Assembly (NCBI RefSeq): GCF_023195925.1
Contig: NZ_JALPRE010000011.1
Span: 124,001 to 188,000 of the forward strand
Direction of reading: 5' to 3'
DNA length: 64,000 nucleotides
Origin: Aquimarina acroporae
GTDB taxonomy: Bacteria; Bacteroidota; Bacteroidia; Flavobacteriales; Flavobacteriaceae
Shown here: positions 27,654 to 37,698 of the stretch, piece after piece
Numbering within the stretch: position 1 is the first letter of the stretch
Layout of the letters: each line of letters starts with the position of its first letter
Made by a program: the position numbers and the translations under genes
The notes under the pieces: generated by a model
What the model saw: only the letters and a program-made list of their open reading frames with translations
What the model was told of the DNA's origin: nothing
The model's database searches: none

Positions 27654-30038
27654 TTATTCGCTTCGAAGGCTGTTTATAGGATTTGCTGTTGCAGCTTTAA
27701 TAGCTTGATAACTTATAGTAATCATGGTAATAAGTAACAACCCAGAGATAGATACAACAAAAATCCACCAGCTCATCTCTGTTCGATATTTGTAATTTTC
27801 TAACCAGCGACTCATAAAATACCAAGCCAACGGAGTAGCAATAGCTCCTGCGATAAGGATTAACTTGAAAAAGTCTTTCATGAATAGTATCAAAATTCCA
27901 GACACATTACTCCCCAGAACTTTTCGTATACCTACCTCTTTGGTGCGTTGTGCCACGAAAAAGGATATTAACCCGTACAGCCCTAAGCAACTTATAAAAA
28001 TGGCTAATCCTGAAAACAATCGAGATAAAGACAACAGACGTTGTTCTTCATTATATAACTCGGCTACCCGACTGTCTAAAAAGTTGTATTCATAAATATA
28101 TTTTGGAAAGACTTCTCTCCATCTTTGTTCAATACCAGTTAAGGTATTTTTTGTGTCACGTCCATTTATTTTGATGGCTAATTCACTAAATGCATTGGTT
28201 TGTGGAGCGATAAATACCGGACTAATATCTAAGTGAAAATTTTGATCATGAAAATTGGCTACTACTCCAGAAACTGTTGCTTTAATAAAGCCTCCATTGA
28301 GGGTAACTATTTTTCCAACAAGTTCATCAGGGGAGCCTAATCCTAATTTTTGGGCAAGTTTTTCATTAACCACCACTTCGGTAATAGAATCAGACATTTT
28401 AAAGTTTCTACCAGCAACAAGATCTAATCCAAAGGTATTGATGTAGTCTTCATCGGCCATTTTTGCTGAAATTGAAAACTCTTCGAATTCTGGACGATTA
28501 TTATATTTTACACTGGTTCCCCAAATGTTATAGGCAGCTCCAGGGCTTGCCAGACATGCGGTTACACTTTCTACTCCTGCAAGTTGAGCAATTCGTTCTT
28601 TCAACCCTTCAATTTTCACATGTTCTAAATCTTCAGGAATATTCAACATCACAACAGCATCTTTATCAAATCCAAGGTCCGCATTTACCGCATAACTAAT
28701 TTGCTTCCCTATCACTACTGTTCCTACTATAAGTAAAATAGAAATTATGAACTGTGCGGTAACTAGTACTTTTCTGGTTAATTGCCCTCCTGCATCTTTC
28801 TGAGTTAACTTTCCTTTTAACGCCAGTGTGGGTAGAATCCTTGCGAGTAAAATTCCGGGATAACTTCCCGCAAAAAAAGAAACCCCAGCTAGTAGCACTA
28901 TTATCAATAAAACTACTTTGATATCTAGTAAAGAGAATATAGAAAGGTTAAGATCGAAAAGGTCATTAAAAGATGGGAGCACTGTCATCGTGATTAATAG
29001 TCCAATACCCATAGCCAACACACTAATGATAAATGTTTCGGTAATAAATTGCCAAAACAAGTATTTTTTATTGCTCCCAAGCACCTTTTTAATTCCTATT
29101 TCTTTGGAACGTGTAAATGCCTGAGCAGTAGAAATATTCACAAAATTGATACAAGCCACAGTAATTAAAAAAATTCCAACTAGGCTAAATATCCAAAGTA
29201 GGTTTACATTAATTCCGTCATAGTTACTATTAAAATGAATATCATGTAGGGGTTGTAACTTGTAACGATGAACATTTTTACTTTTCGGGCGATGTTTATC
29301 TACCAACTCTATTAATGTTTGTTCTATATGAGCTATATCCTGATTGGGGTGTAAAAGCGCATAACAACGTAGTGAACCATTTATTCCTCCCCAGGTTTCA
29401 CTGGCAACAAATTCATCATAACTTTTTATGGTAGGATATGAAATAAAAAGATCTCTATCGATCATAGAGTTCTCTGGTAAGTCTTTAAGAATACCTATAA
29501 CCTGAATAGTCTCCAGATTTTCTAAAACAAATGTTTTTCCCAGGGCATTTTCACCTACAAACATTTTTTTGGCAAACTTCTCAGTGACATAAGCTGTTTT
29601 AGGTTCTAATAAGGTTCTTTCTCCTAATTTTTCAAGCAAGGGAAAATTAAAAATCTCAAAAAAGCTTGGTTCGGTAAAGGCAAGATTCTCTTTAAAACGT
29701 TGCTGGCTGGCCTCATCGGCACTATTAATCTGCCAATCATCTCTGAAATAGGTGTTCGAAACTTTTTCGGCATAATCATAGTCTGTCCTGAACGCTTTTG
29801 CAAATCCAGGTGGCACTGCAGTTTCATACCCAATACCATCTCGATGTTCTTCGGTTACAATTCTATAAATTCTATCTTCGTTTTCATGAAAATTATCATA
29901 CTGAAGATGATGATTAACGAAAAGAAAAATTAGAATTCCGCATGCGAAACCCAGAGCTAATCCCAATACATTAATGAGAGCAAATACTTTTCTTTTTTGA
30001 AGATTTCTCCAGGCTATTTTTAAATGGGTTTTAAACAT
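27654..30038 (-). CDS. FtsX/MacB-type ABC permease (array member 3)
   Basis: 794 residues. FtsX motifs EIGIKKVLGS 313-322 and EVGIRKVLGS 701-710. Position 46 is Gln rather than Ser or Thr, but Tyr47-Asp48 is kept. The first periplasmic domain is the shortest of the array. A TCATCAAAAAA leader precedes its ATG. Ends LRSE. Substrate not predictable; family members are annotated as putative antibiotic or lipoprotein exporters by similarity to MacB and LolC/E only. Confidence 0.9.
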   Translation of the reverse strand: MFKTHLKIAWRNLQKRKVFALINVLGLALGFACGILIFLFVNHHLQYDNFHENEDRIYRIVTEEHRDGIGYETAVPPGFAKAFRTDYDYAEKVSNTYFRDDWQINSADEASQQRFKENLAFTEPSFFEIFNFPLLEKLGERTLLEPKTAYVTEKFAKKMFVGENALGKTFVLENLETIQVIGILKDLPENSMIDRDLFISYPTIKSYDEFVASETWGGINGSLRCYALLHPNQDIAHIEQTLIELVDKHRPKSKNVHRYKLQPLHDIHFNSNYDGINVNLLWIFSLVGIFLITVACINFVNISTAQAFTRSKEIGIKKVLGSNKKYLFWQFITETFIISVLAMGIGLLITMTVLPSFNDLFDLNLSIFSLLDIKVVLLIIVLLAGVSFFAGSYPGILLARILPTLALKGKLTQKDAGGQLTRKVLVTAQFIISILLIVGTVVIGKQISYAVNADLGFDKDAVVMLNIPEDLEHVKIEGLKERIAQLAGVESVTACLASPGAAYNIWGTSVKYNNRPEFEEFSISAKMADEDYINTFGLDLVAGRNFKMSDSITEVVVNEKLAQKLGLGSPDELVGKIVTLNGGFIKATVSGVVANFHDQNFHLDISPVFIAPQTNAFSELAIKINGRDTKNTLTGIEQRWREVFPKYIYEYNFLDSRVAELYNEEQRLLSLSRLFSGLAIFISCLGLYGLISFFVAQRTKEVGIRKVLGSNVSGILILFMKDFFKLILIAGAIATPLAWYFMSRWLENYKYRTEMSWWIFVVSISGLLLITMITISYQAIKAATANPINSLRSE

Positions 30039-30060
30039 AACTATTCGTTTTTTGATGATA

Positions 30061-32493
30061 TTATTCTGTTCTTAGACTTCTAAGTGGTTTTATAAAAGTT
30101 GCATGTATAGATTGGTAACTCACAGTGAATATTGCTATGATAGTTACCAGTAATGCGCATAGTGCAAAAACTTGCCAGTTAATACTGATTTTGTAGGCAA
30201 AATCTTCGAGCCATCTATTCATAATATACCAAGCGATTGGAGAAGCAATAACAATGGATATTGCTACCAATTTGAGGAAGTCTTTACTTAGTAATTTATA
30301 GATAGTGAAATGAGAAGCTCCCAGTACCATTCTAATACTTATCTCTTTATTTCGTTGTTCTACCATAAAGGCAGACAAGGCAAAAAGACCTAAACACGCT
30401 ACAAAGAGTGCAAAAAGAGCAAAACTGTTGAAGATAATTCCTAAACGACGAATATCTTCATGCATAACAGCAAATCTTTGGTCTAAAAATGTATATCTCA
30501 AGTTTTGGTTTGGTGATAACTTATCCCATATTGTTTTTACAGATGCAATAACATCACCCGAGTTACCCGCATGTATTCTTGCGGTTACAATAGATGCACT
30601 ATTACCCATTACAAGGCAAAGTGGCATAATATCTTCTTTTAGGGAGTCAAAATGAAAATTCTGTAACACACCAATAACTTTAAGAGTTCGTCCTCCATTT
30701 GTGATTTTTTGCCCTACAGGATCGGTTAATCCTAAATGATCAACCATTTTTTGATTGATTACAGCTCCATTCTCAACATCGGATGCTAAGTCTTTTGAGA
30801 AATCCCTTCCTTCTACTAGTTTCATTCCTAGGGTCTGTATATAATCTTCATCGACTTGCCAAATTTGACCTGCAACCCCTTTATTTTCTCCTACTTGTCC
30901 GTCTTTCCAAAAGGAATTTCCATTTCTTTTGGTTTCGGTGATGGGTAAATAATCTCCAATAGAAACATGGGTAACTCCAGATAGCGATTGTAATTCTTTT
31001 TTAAGTGTCGTTACTTTTTCACCCAATGTATTGGTTCCTTTTAACACCATTACATTCTCTTTTTCATATCCCAATTCTTCATTTAAAATATAATCCATCT
31101 GGCGATAGATCACCAACGTGCCTATCAATAGAATTACAGAAACTGAAAATTGAAAAACGACCAATCCGCTTCTCAGGTTACCGCTTTTACTCCCGAGGCT
31201 TAAACTTCCTTTTAAAACGTCTACTGGTTTAAATGCAGATAGGTAGAATGATGGATATAACCCTGCTAAAATTCCAACTCCAAGAGCTGCAATAAGTATA
31301 GATGGGATAAACCATATTGTTTCCCATGGCATGAACAGGTTTTTGGCTGCGATCTCATTAAAATAAGGTAATAAGAGCCACGTTAATAGCACGCCAATTC
31401 CGAACGAAATACAACTAAAAATTATTGACTCTATAAGAAACTGAGTAACCAAGTTTCTTTTAAAAGCACCTACGGTTTTTCGAAGTCCAACTTCTTTGGC
31501 TCTGTTGGCAGATTTTGCGGTAGATAGATTAATAAAATTAATACAAGCTAAAATCAAAATAAAAATAGCTATCCCACCAAATAACCATACAAAACGTATA
31601 TCGCTATGAGAAAGATTATCGTGAATATTAACCGATCGTAAATGTATGTCGGTAACAGGTTGTAAAATAAACCGTGAGCTATCACGCATTTCTTTTATCT
31701 CAGCTTCAGACGCATTTCCTTGAAGCGCTGGTACTGCATATTTATCAAAAGTTTGCATTAGTTTAGTCTCCAGCTCTGCTACGTTGGTACCTGGTTTTAA
31801 AAGCACATAATTGGCATAATTACTTGCCAGCCAATCATTGCTTTCTCCTTCCCAAAAATCATGATTTGCTTTAGTGATTAAGAAGTCGTAATTGAAATGT
31901 GAATTAGAAACGATTTCACCCATTACACCTCCAATTGTGTATGGGTTATCGATATCGTTATCTAAAATAATTTGTTTACCTAATGCATCACCTTCGGGAA
32001 AATACTTATCTGCTTTACGTTTGGAGATCACAATAGAATTTGGACTTTTCAATGCGTTCTCTCTAGACCCCAAGACCAGTGGTACATCCAAAATTTCTAG
32101 CAAACTGGGGTCTATATAGACAAACTCTTCTTCAAACGTACTTTTTAGCTGATCTTTTATTCTTAATTCTTTCCCTACCGGACTTAATAGTTCATGTTTA
32201 AGAAATCTTCCAGATTTTTCAATCTCGGGATAATCATTCGTCAATGCCTGTGCAAATGGCGCAGGAAAGAAAACATGTTGAGCTTTCTCACCATTAAATA
32301 TAATCTCGCTAATAACCCTATATACTCGATCCTTTTTACCATTATGAGTATCATAACTTACTTCATCTCTTATAAATAAGAATATAAGTATACAAGCTGC
32401 AATTCCAATAGCGAAACCTCCAATCTTAATGGTAGTAAACATCCTATCTTTACTAATGTTTCTCCAAGCTATTTTTATATGATTCTTAAACAT
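30061..32493 (-). CDS. FtsX/MacB-type ABC permease (array member 2)
   Basis: 810 residues. FtsX motifs EVGLRKTVGA 334-343 and EISIRMVLGA 717-726; the second has Ser for Gly and Met for Lys at positions conserved elsewhere in the array. The first periplasmic domain is longer than in the upstream member by about 14 residues, including a charged helix (ASEAEIKEMRDSSR, about 261-274). A TCATCAAAAA leader precedes its ATG. The C-terminal segment KPLRSLRTE replaces the NP[VI]xSLR seen in siblings. Confidence 0.9.
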   Translation of the reverse strand: MFKNHIKIAWRNISKDRMFTTIKIGGFAIGIAACILIFLFIRDEVSYDTHNGKKDRVYRVISEIIFNGEKAQHVFFPAPFAQALTNDYPEIEKSGRFLKHELLSPVGKELRIKDQLKSTFEEEFVYIDPSLLEILDVPLVLGSRENALKSPNSIVISKRKADKYFPEGDALGKQIILDNDIDNPYTIGGVMGEIVSNSHFNYDFLITKANHDFWEGESNDWLASNYANYVLLKPGTNVAELETKLMQTFDKYAVPALQGNASEAEIKEMRDSSRFILQPVTDIHLRSVNIHDNLSHSDIRFVWLFGGIAIFILILACINFINLSTAKSANRAKEVGLRKTVGAFKRNLVTQFLIESIIFSCISFGIGVLLTWLLLPYFNEIAAKNLFMPWETIWFIPSILIAALGVGILAGLYPSFYLSAFKPVDVLKGSLSLGSKSGNLRSGLVVFQFSVSVILLIGTLVIYRQMDYILNEELGYEKENVMVLKGTNTLGEKVTTLKKELQSLSGVTHVSIGDYLPITETKRNGNSFWKDGQVGENKGVAGQIWQVDEDYIQTLGMKLVEGRDFSKDLASDVENGAVINQKMVDHLGLTDPVGQKITNGGRTLKVIGVLQNFHFDSLKEDIMPLCLVMGNSASIVTARIHAGNSGDVIASVKTIWDKLSPNQNLRYTFLDQRFAVMHEDIRRLGIIFNSFALFALFVACLGLFALSAFMVEQRNKEISIRMVLGASHFTIYKLLSKDFLKLVAISIVIASPIAWYIMNRWLEDFAYKISINWQVFALCALLVTIIAIFTVSYQSIHATFIKPLRSLRTE

Positions 32494-32514
32494 AACTATT
32501 CGTTTTTGATGATG

Positions 32515-34908
32515 TTATTCGGTTCGAAGGCTTTTCACAGGATTAGCCAACGATGCTTTGATGGCGTGGAAACTTACGGTTGCCAATGCTATAAATAGAG
32601 CACATGTTCCTGCGAGTAAGAACATCCACCATTGTATTTGAATTCTGTACGCGAAATCTTCTAACCAATCGTTCATTATAAACCAGGCAAGTGGAGATGC
32701 AATCAGAAATGCTGTACCTACCAATTTCAGGAAATCTGTAGATAGTAATCGAACGACCTCAGCAACTGATGCTCCTAGCACTTTACGCACTCCTATTTCT
32801 CGTTTACGTTGTAGCATTGTATATGCAGCAAGACCAAGTAAACCAAGACATGAGATTAAAATAGCCAGTATCGCAAAGTTGAGAAATAAACTCCCAAATC
32901 GCTCTTGAGTGCGATATTGCCTATCGAATGCCTCGTCTAAGAAATAGTAATTAAACGAATCATTTGGTAAAATGGTTTCCCATTTGTTTTGGATACCAGA
33001 TAGGGTTTGTTGAATATTTTGCCCACTTATTTTAATTGCCAATAAATCAGTTTCATCTGGTTTAATGGTCATAGTAAGCGGTTCTATACTTTTTTGTAAC
33101 GATTTGAAATGAAAGTTTTGAATCACTCCAATAACCTTCCCTTCTTTGCCCCATTGAGAAAAATTAGCACCCAGTGCTTCTTCGGGTGAAGTATAACCCA
33201 ATAATTTAACGACCTCCTCATTGATGATCATTCCTTCGGCAGAATCGGTAACAAACTCTCTAGAAAACTCTCGCCCTGCTATTACTTTTAAATCAAATTG
33301 CGAAATGAAATCGTGATCTACAAAATAGGCGTTAATATTGGCTACCTGATCTTCTCCTTGACTATTTTTGATAATAGAGTATGCAGCATTATTCACTACT
33401 CCTGGAGCAGCTGAAGCTAGCGTGGTTGATAATACACCTGTTATATTATCGATATTATCTTTCAATTCTTTTTGAGCAGGAGAAATTGTGACAGGTAATA
33501 GAACCGTATGTTCCTTATCAAATCCCAGCTCTTGATTACGCATATAATTCATTTGATTATAAATGATAATCGTTCCAATTATAAGAGTAATCGAAATAGT
33601 AAATTGAGTAATTACCAATCCTTTTCTTAGTACGATCCCTCGTGTACCCGTAGAAAAATTCCCTTTGAGTACATTTACAGGTTTAAAAGATGAGAGCACA
33701 AATGCTGGATATACACCCGCAAATGCTCCAATAGCAATTGAGATTAAGAATAGGTACACTAAACTCATCGGATTGGAAAGTAACCCTGCACTGATCTCCT
33801 TACCGGCTAACTCATTAAACATAGGTAAGATTATAGCCGTTAACCCAATAGTAATTACAAAAGCTATTAAGCTAATTATTATAGACTCACCTACAAACTG
33901 TAAAGATAATTGTCGTTTCTCAGCACCAATAACTTTGCGAACACCCACTTCTTTAGCTCTCTCAACAGAACGCGCGGTGGTTAGATTGATAAAGTTGATA
34001 CATGCTATTAGTAGGATAAAAATTGCAATTATGGAAAAGATATAAATAGTTCCCATATCACCACTATATTCTCCCCCTCTCTCAGATTTTAAATACACAT
34101 CTTCAAGGGGTTCTAGAAAAAGTGATACGAACAATTTATCTGCTCTCATCATATCCCCAGTATTTCGCTCCAGAAAATCTGGGAATTTCGCTTCAAGTTG
34201 TGCTTGACTGGTATTTGGATGTACCAAAATATATGCTGCTGGATCATATAATCCCCAAGCAGTATCTATTCTTGGCAATACTCCTTTACTGTAAGTTGTC
34301 ATCGAAATTATCATATTCGCTTGAATATGAGAATTTTCAGGAATGTCATCCATAATCCCAGTTACCGTGAAGCTTAAATCTTTTATATCTTCGTCTTTAA
34401 TACGAAGCGTTTTTCCTATGGCAGGTTCGTTACCAAAATATCTCTTAGCTGTTTCATGATTAAGCACTACACTGTAAGGCTCTTTAAGTACAGTAGCTTC
34501 ATCTCCCTGTAAGAGGTCAAAATCAAACATTTCAAAAAATGCTTTATCGGCTGCTGCTGCATTATTTTCTACCAGTTTGGTATCGTCTTTTCGAACCGAT
34601 AACTCTAATCGCATAAAACGCACTGCCGAAATAATCTCAGGAAATTCTTCTTCTAAGTGAGGAGGCACAGCGCAAGAAGGCCTACTACTTTTCATTTCTC
34701 CCGAGGTAGGTGTCTCTAAATTTGCTACTACTCTGTAAATAGAATTTTTGTTACTGTGGAACTTATCATAGCTCTGCTCGAAATTAACATAGAGTAGAAT
34801 GAGAAACCCAGCAGTTAATCCAATGGCTAACCCAATAATGTTGATTCCAGAATATACTTTATTCTTAATTAGATTTCTCCAAGCTATTTTAAAGTGCATT
34901 TTAAACAT
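32515..34908 (-). CDS. FtsX/MacB-type ABC permease (array member 1)
   Basis: 797 residues, first permease in transcription order and nearest the adaptor, canonical ATPase and DUF2807-like gene. Membrane segments about 19-41, 287-310, 340-362, 380-405, 428-447, 675-697, 722-742 and 765-790. FtsX motifs EVGVRKVIGA 320-329 and EIGVRKVLGA 704-713, both close to consensus. A CAATCAAAAAA leader precedes the ATG. It is a reasonable candidate for the ancestral partner of the canonical ATPase; this is inferred from position only. Confidence 0.9.
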   Translation of the reverse strand: MFKMHFKIAWRNLIKNKVYSGINIIGLAIGLTAGFLILLYVNFEQSYDKFHSNKNSIYRVVANLETPTSGEMKSSRPSCAVPPHLEEEFPEIISAVRFMRLELSVRKDDTKLVENNAAAADKAFFEMFDFDLLQGDEATVLKEPYSVVLNHETAKRYFGNEPAIGKTLRIKDEDIKDLSFTVTGIMDDIPENSHIQANMIISMTTYSKGVLPRIDTAWGLYDPAAYILVHPNTSQAQLEAKFPDFLERNTGDMMRADKLFVSLFLEPLEDVYLKSERGGEYSGDMGTIYIFSIIAIFILLIACINFINLTTARSVERAKEVGVRKVIGAEKRQLSLQFVGESIIISLIAFVITIGLTAIILPMFNELAGKEISAGLLSNPMSLVYLFLISIAIGAFAGVYPAFVLSSFKPVNVLKGNFSTGTRGIVLRKGLVITQFTISITLIIGTIIIYNQMNYMRNQELGFDKEHTVLLPVTISPAQKELKDNIDNITGVLSTTLASAAPGVVNNAAYSIIKNSQGEDQVANINAYFVDHDFISQFDLKVIAGREFSREFVTDSAEGMIINEEVVKLLGYTSPEEALGANFSQWGKEGKVIGVIQNFHFKSLQKSIEPLTMTIKPDETDLLAIKISGQNIQQTLSGIQNKWETILPNDSFNYYFLDEAFDRQYRTQERFGSLFLNFAILAILISCLGLLGLAAYTMLQRKREIGVRKVLGASVAEVVRLLSTDFLKLVGTAFLIASPLAWFIMNDWLEDFAYRIQIQWWMFLLAGTCALFIALATVSFHAIKASLANPVKSLRTE

Positions 34909-34953
34909 GACGGTTCGTTTTTTGATTGTTGAAATTGACCTCGACTTACAGAT

Positions 34954-35706
34954 CTAGTTCATTTTTCTGATTGTTGCTCTACCAATTACAATTCCTTTAT
35001 TTATAGATGGGTCTCCATCATAAGCAATGGTTGGTTCTCCATAAGCGGTAATTCTTAAATCTTCAGATACATTTACTCTGAAATTACCTTCGCCATACGC
35101 GGTAATTTTGGTACTCTCGTTGTTAAGCCCCAAGGTGTTTATTTCACCTTCTCCGTAAACTGTATATTTTTGACGATCTACCATACCGTCTTTGATCTCT
35201 AAATACCCTTCTCCATACATGGTTACCCCTAATGAATTTACTTGAATATCATTTACAGTTACCTTTGATTCTCCATACATTTTTAGTTTGAAATCTTCTC
35301 TTTTAATCGGGCTCTCACATAGAATTACTTCTTCTCCTCTAATTGAAAGTTCTTTAAGATGTTTATAGGTAATTGTTGCGGTGACCATAGTGCCAGGATA
35401 AATTGGCTTTTTAGTTTTCCACCCTCTTTTATCATATACTTTTTTCTGCTTTGTGACCATTTTAGCCCCTTCTAAATATATTCTAAGCGTTTTACCTTCA
35501 ACTCTTACATTGATTTTGTGATCTGGTACCTTTGCATTTTCTATACGTACATTCTCTGTAGTTCCTTCTTTAAAGGTTACTTCGATATGCGGACTAACGA
35601 TCACCTTGTCAAAATGATCTACCGAAATGTTCTTTTGGCCATATCCAGCAATTGCTGTAACCATCGCTATAGCTAGCGTTACGATTTGAATAACAATTCT
35701 TGTCAT
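34954..35706 (-). CDS. exported DUF2807-like beta-repeat protein
   Basis: 250 residues with a signal peptide (about 1-23). The fold signal is a periodic YGE motif at 144, 164, 184 and 204 (strictly 20 residues apart) and again at 222, typical of the DUF2807 (GIN) family, which forms a right-handed beta-solenoid-like structure. The N-terminal part (about 27-125) has short beta strands and a Lys-rich loop (84-100). Located between the canonical ATPase and the first permease, about 28 bases after the ATPase stop, so almost certainly co-transcribed with the exporter. It might be a periplasmic accessory or an exported substrate; the sequence does not decide. Confidence 0.8.
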   Translation of the reverse strand: MTRIVIQIVTLAIAMVTAIAGYGQKNISVDHFDKVIVSPHIEVTFKEGTTENVRIENAKVPDHKINVRVEGKTLRIYLEGAKMVTKQKKVYDKRGWKTKKPIYPGTMVTATITYKHLKELSIRGEEVILCESPIKREDFKLKMYGESKVTVNDIQVNSLGVTMYGEGYLEIKDGMVDRQKYTVYGEGEINTLGLNNESTKITAYGEGNFRVNVSEDLRITAYGEPTIAYDGDPSINKGIVIGRATIRKMN

Positions 35707-35734
35707 GAGTTTAATTTTTTATGATTTAAGATAA

Positions 35735-36430
35735 TTATGTGTTAACCTCAAAAGGTTTGTTTTGACTTTCTGTTACAATTTGTCCATCAAACAAATTGAT
35801 AATTCTATGAGCATAGTGTGAATCTCGATCTGAGTGTGTTACCATGATAATGGTAGTTCCCTCCTGATTAAGTTCTGTAAGCAGGTTCATTACTTCGATC
35901 CCGTTTTTAGAATCTAAATTACCTGTTGGCTCATCGGCCAAGATTAATTTTGCATTGGTTACTACAGCTCTGGCTATAGCCACACGTTGCTGTTGCCCTC
36001 CTGATAATTGCTGCGGAAAATGTTTCTCACGATGTGCAATCTTCATACGTTCCAAAACCTGTCTTACTTTTTGTTCGCGTTCGCTTTTTTTCATGTTTAG
36101 ATAGATAAGCGGTAACTCCACATTTTCGAAAACTGTAAGTTCATCGATAAGGTTAAAACTTTGAAAAACAAATCCCAGATTCCCTTTTCTTATTTTGGTG
36201 CGTTGGTTTTCTTTTAACCCTCCTACTTCGTGGTTATTAAAGTGGTAGGTTCCCTCTGTAGGATTATCTAACATTCCTAAAATATTCAACAATGTAGATT
36301 TACCACATCCCGAAGGACCCATAACGGCTACAAATTCACCTTCTTCAACATTCAGGTTTACATTATTTAAAGCTAGAGTTTCAACTTCTTCAGTTCTAAA
36401 GCTCTTTTTTAAATTTTTGATCTGTATCAT
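35735..36430 (-). CDS. MacB/LolD-type ABC ATPase, canonical copy
   Basis: 231 residues. Walker A GPSGCGKS (38-45), Q-loop Gln90, signature LSGGQQQR (142-149), Walker B LILADE (162-167), D-loop Asp173 and H-loop His199 all match the MacB/LolD consensus. Sixteen bases follow the adaptor gene stop, with a CAATCAAAAAA leader abutting its ATG. As the only fully canonical ATPase in the locus it probably energises several or all of the nine permeases. Confidence 0.93.
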   Translation of the reverse strand: MIQIKNLKKSFRTEEVETLALNNVNLNVEEGEFVAVMGPSGCGKSTLLNILGMLDNPTEGTYHFNNHEVGGLKENQRTKIRKGNLGFVFQSFNLIDELTVFENVELPLIYLNMKKSEREQKVRQVLERMKIAHREKHFPQQLSGGQQQRVAIARAVVTNAKLILADEPTGNLDSKNGIEVMNLLTELNQEGTTIIMVTHSDRDSHYAHRIINLFDGQIVTESQNKPFEVNT

Positions 36431-36446
36431 TTTTTTGATTGTTTTT

Positions 36447-37697
36447 CTATTTTAATATGATTTTTTCTGCTTCTCCGAAGCTATCGTAGCTCGATGTAAT
36501 TACTTGTTCTCCTGCTTCCAACCCTTCTATTAACTCATAGTAGCGAGAGTTTTGCTTTCCTATACGAATAGGTCTTCTCCAGGCTACCTCTCCAGAAGCA
36601 TCAACCACAAATATCCATTGACCTCCTGTGCTTTGGAAAAAACTTCCTTTTGGCAGTAATACAGCTTCGTTTGATGCTCCTAACTGTAATTTAAGATTAT
36701 AACTTTGACCCGCTCTTATCGTTTCTGGTTTTTTGTCTACAAATACCAAATCAACTTTAAACTTACCGTTTCGTACTTCGGGATATACCTTTCGCAACCT
36801 TAACTCGTATTCTGTTCCGTTACGTTCTATTACTGCAGTAAGATCTCTTTTTACTCTATCTATATAGTGCTCATCGATAGATGCTTCTATTTTATAATCG
36901 GTTAGTACGTTTACTTGCCCAATACGTTGTCCTTGCTGGATACTCTGACCAATTTCTGCATCTAAAAACCCTAATTGACCATCGGCTGGAGCTCTCACAT
37001 TTAAGTGATCTATTCGCTCATAAACCATTGATAAGGTCTTTTTCATTCTGGCTAAGTCTTCGTCAAGCTCTTTTAATGAAGTGTTACGTAAAACATTATC
37101 CTGATCGGTTTGAATTTTAACAATATCAAACTGTTTTTGTGCCAACTCATAATTTTCTTTAGACGTAAGGTATTCTTCTTTAGAAATTAACTCATCCTCA
37201 TAAAGGGTTTTATTTTGTTCGAAGTTCCTTTGTAGTTTCTGAAGTTCATATTTAGCATTTACCAAATCCTTTCTTCCTTCAACTTGTCTAGAGTCAAACG
37301 TAAGTTTGGTAGATCTTAAGTCATTTTGTTTTAAAGCAAGGTTATTTTCACTTGCCAAAATCTGCTCATATAAACTTCGGTTCTCTAGTTTAAGTATAAT
37401 GTCTCCTTTTTTTACCATGGCACCCTCTTCAATAAGTTTTTCGGTAACTCTTCCTCCTTCATAAGCATCCATATAGATGGTACTTATTGGTGCTACATTT
37501 CCGTTGATGGTAATATAATCATCGAATTTTCCGAAGGAAACCTGAGCGATAGAAAGCTTTTCTTTTTCTGTTCGAAAAGTCGATGCAGAATTTCCAAATG
37601 CTATTTTCCAACCCATAAAAAGTACGATGAAACCTATAACCATATACCCATAATGCTTAGGTCTTAATCCTTTTTTCTTTTCAATTTTTATATCCAT
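36447..37697 (-). CDS. HlyD/MacA-type periplasmic adaptor
   Basis: 416 residues. One N-terminal membrane anchor (about 16-34), then a split lipoyl-like domain (about 70-106 and 238-268; the second half begins RAPADGQLG), a long helical hairpin (about 107-235, Lys/Glu/Gln-rich coiled coil) and a beta-barrel plus membrane-proximal domain to the end. It should bridge the inner-membrane permeases to the TolC-like channel. One base separates it from the outer-membrane gene upstream. Confidence 0.92.
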   Translation of the reverse strand: MDIKIEKKKGLRPKHYGYMVIGFIVLFMGWKIAFGNSASTFRTEKEKLSIAQVSFGKFDDYITINGNVAPISTIYMDAYEGGRVTEKLIEEGAMVKKGDIILKLENRSLYEQILASENNLALKQNDLRSTKLTFDSRQVEGRKDLVNAKYELQKLQRNFEQNKTLYEDELISKEEYLTSKENYELAQKQFDIVKIQTDQDNVLRNTSLKELDEDLARMKKTLSMVYERIDHLNVRAPADGQLGFLDAEIGQSIQQGQRIGQVNVLTDYKIEASIDEHYIDRVKRDLTAVIERNGTEYELRLRKVYPEVRNGKFKVDLVFVDKKPETIRAGQSYNLKLQLGASNEAVLLPKGSFFQSTGGQWIFVVDASGEVAWRRPIRIGKQNSRYYELIEGLEAGEQVITSSYDSFGEAEKIILK

Positions 37698-37698
37698 T

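Larger units (their letters stand above)
12874..34908 (-). repeat. tandem array of nine paralogous FtsX/MacB-type permease genes
   Basis: Nine consecutive genes of 792-836 codons, same strand, spacers of 18-25 bases. Every product has Tyr47-Asp48, two FtsX motifs and exactly 94 residues from the second motif to the C-terminus. Seven members have a related leader (TCATCAAAAAA or TCAATCAAAAAA) just before the ATG. The members differ strongly at DNA level, so the duplications are old, except that the genes at 15310 and 17839 form a closer pair. Confidence 0.9.

Noticed and set aside
12874..34908. Array considered as a product of transposition or recent amplification
   Set aside because: No transposase, terminal repeats or target duplications were seen, and most copies are strongly diverged.
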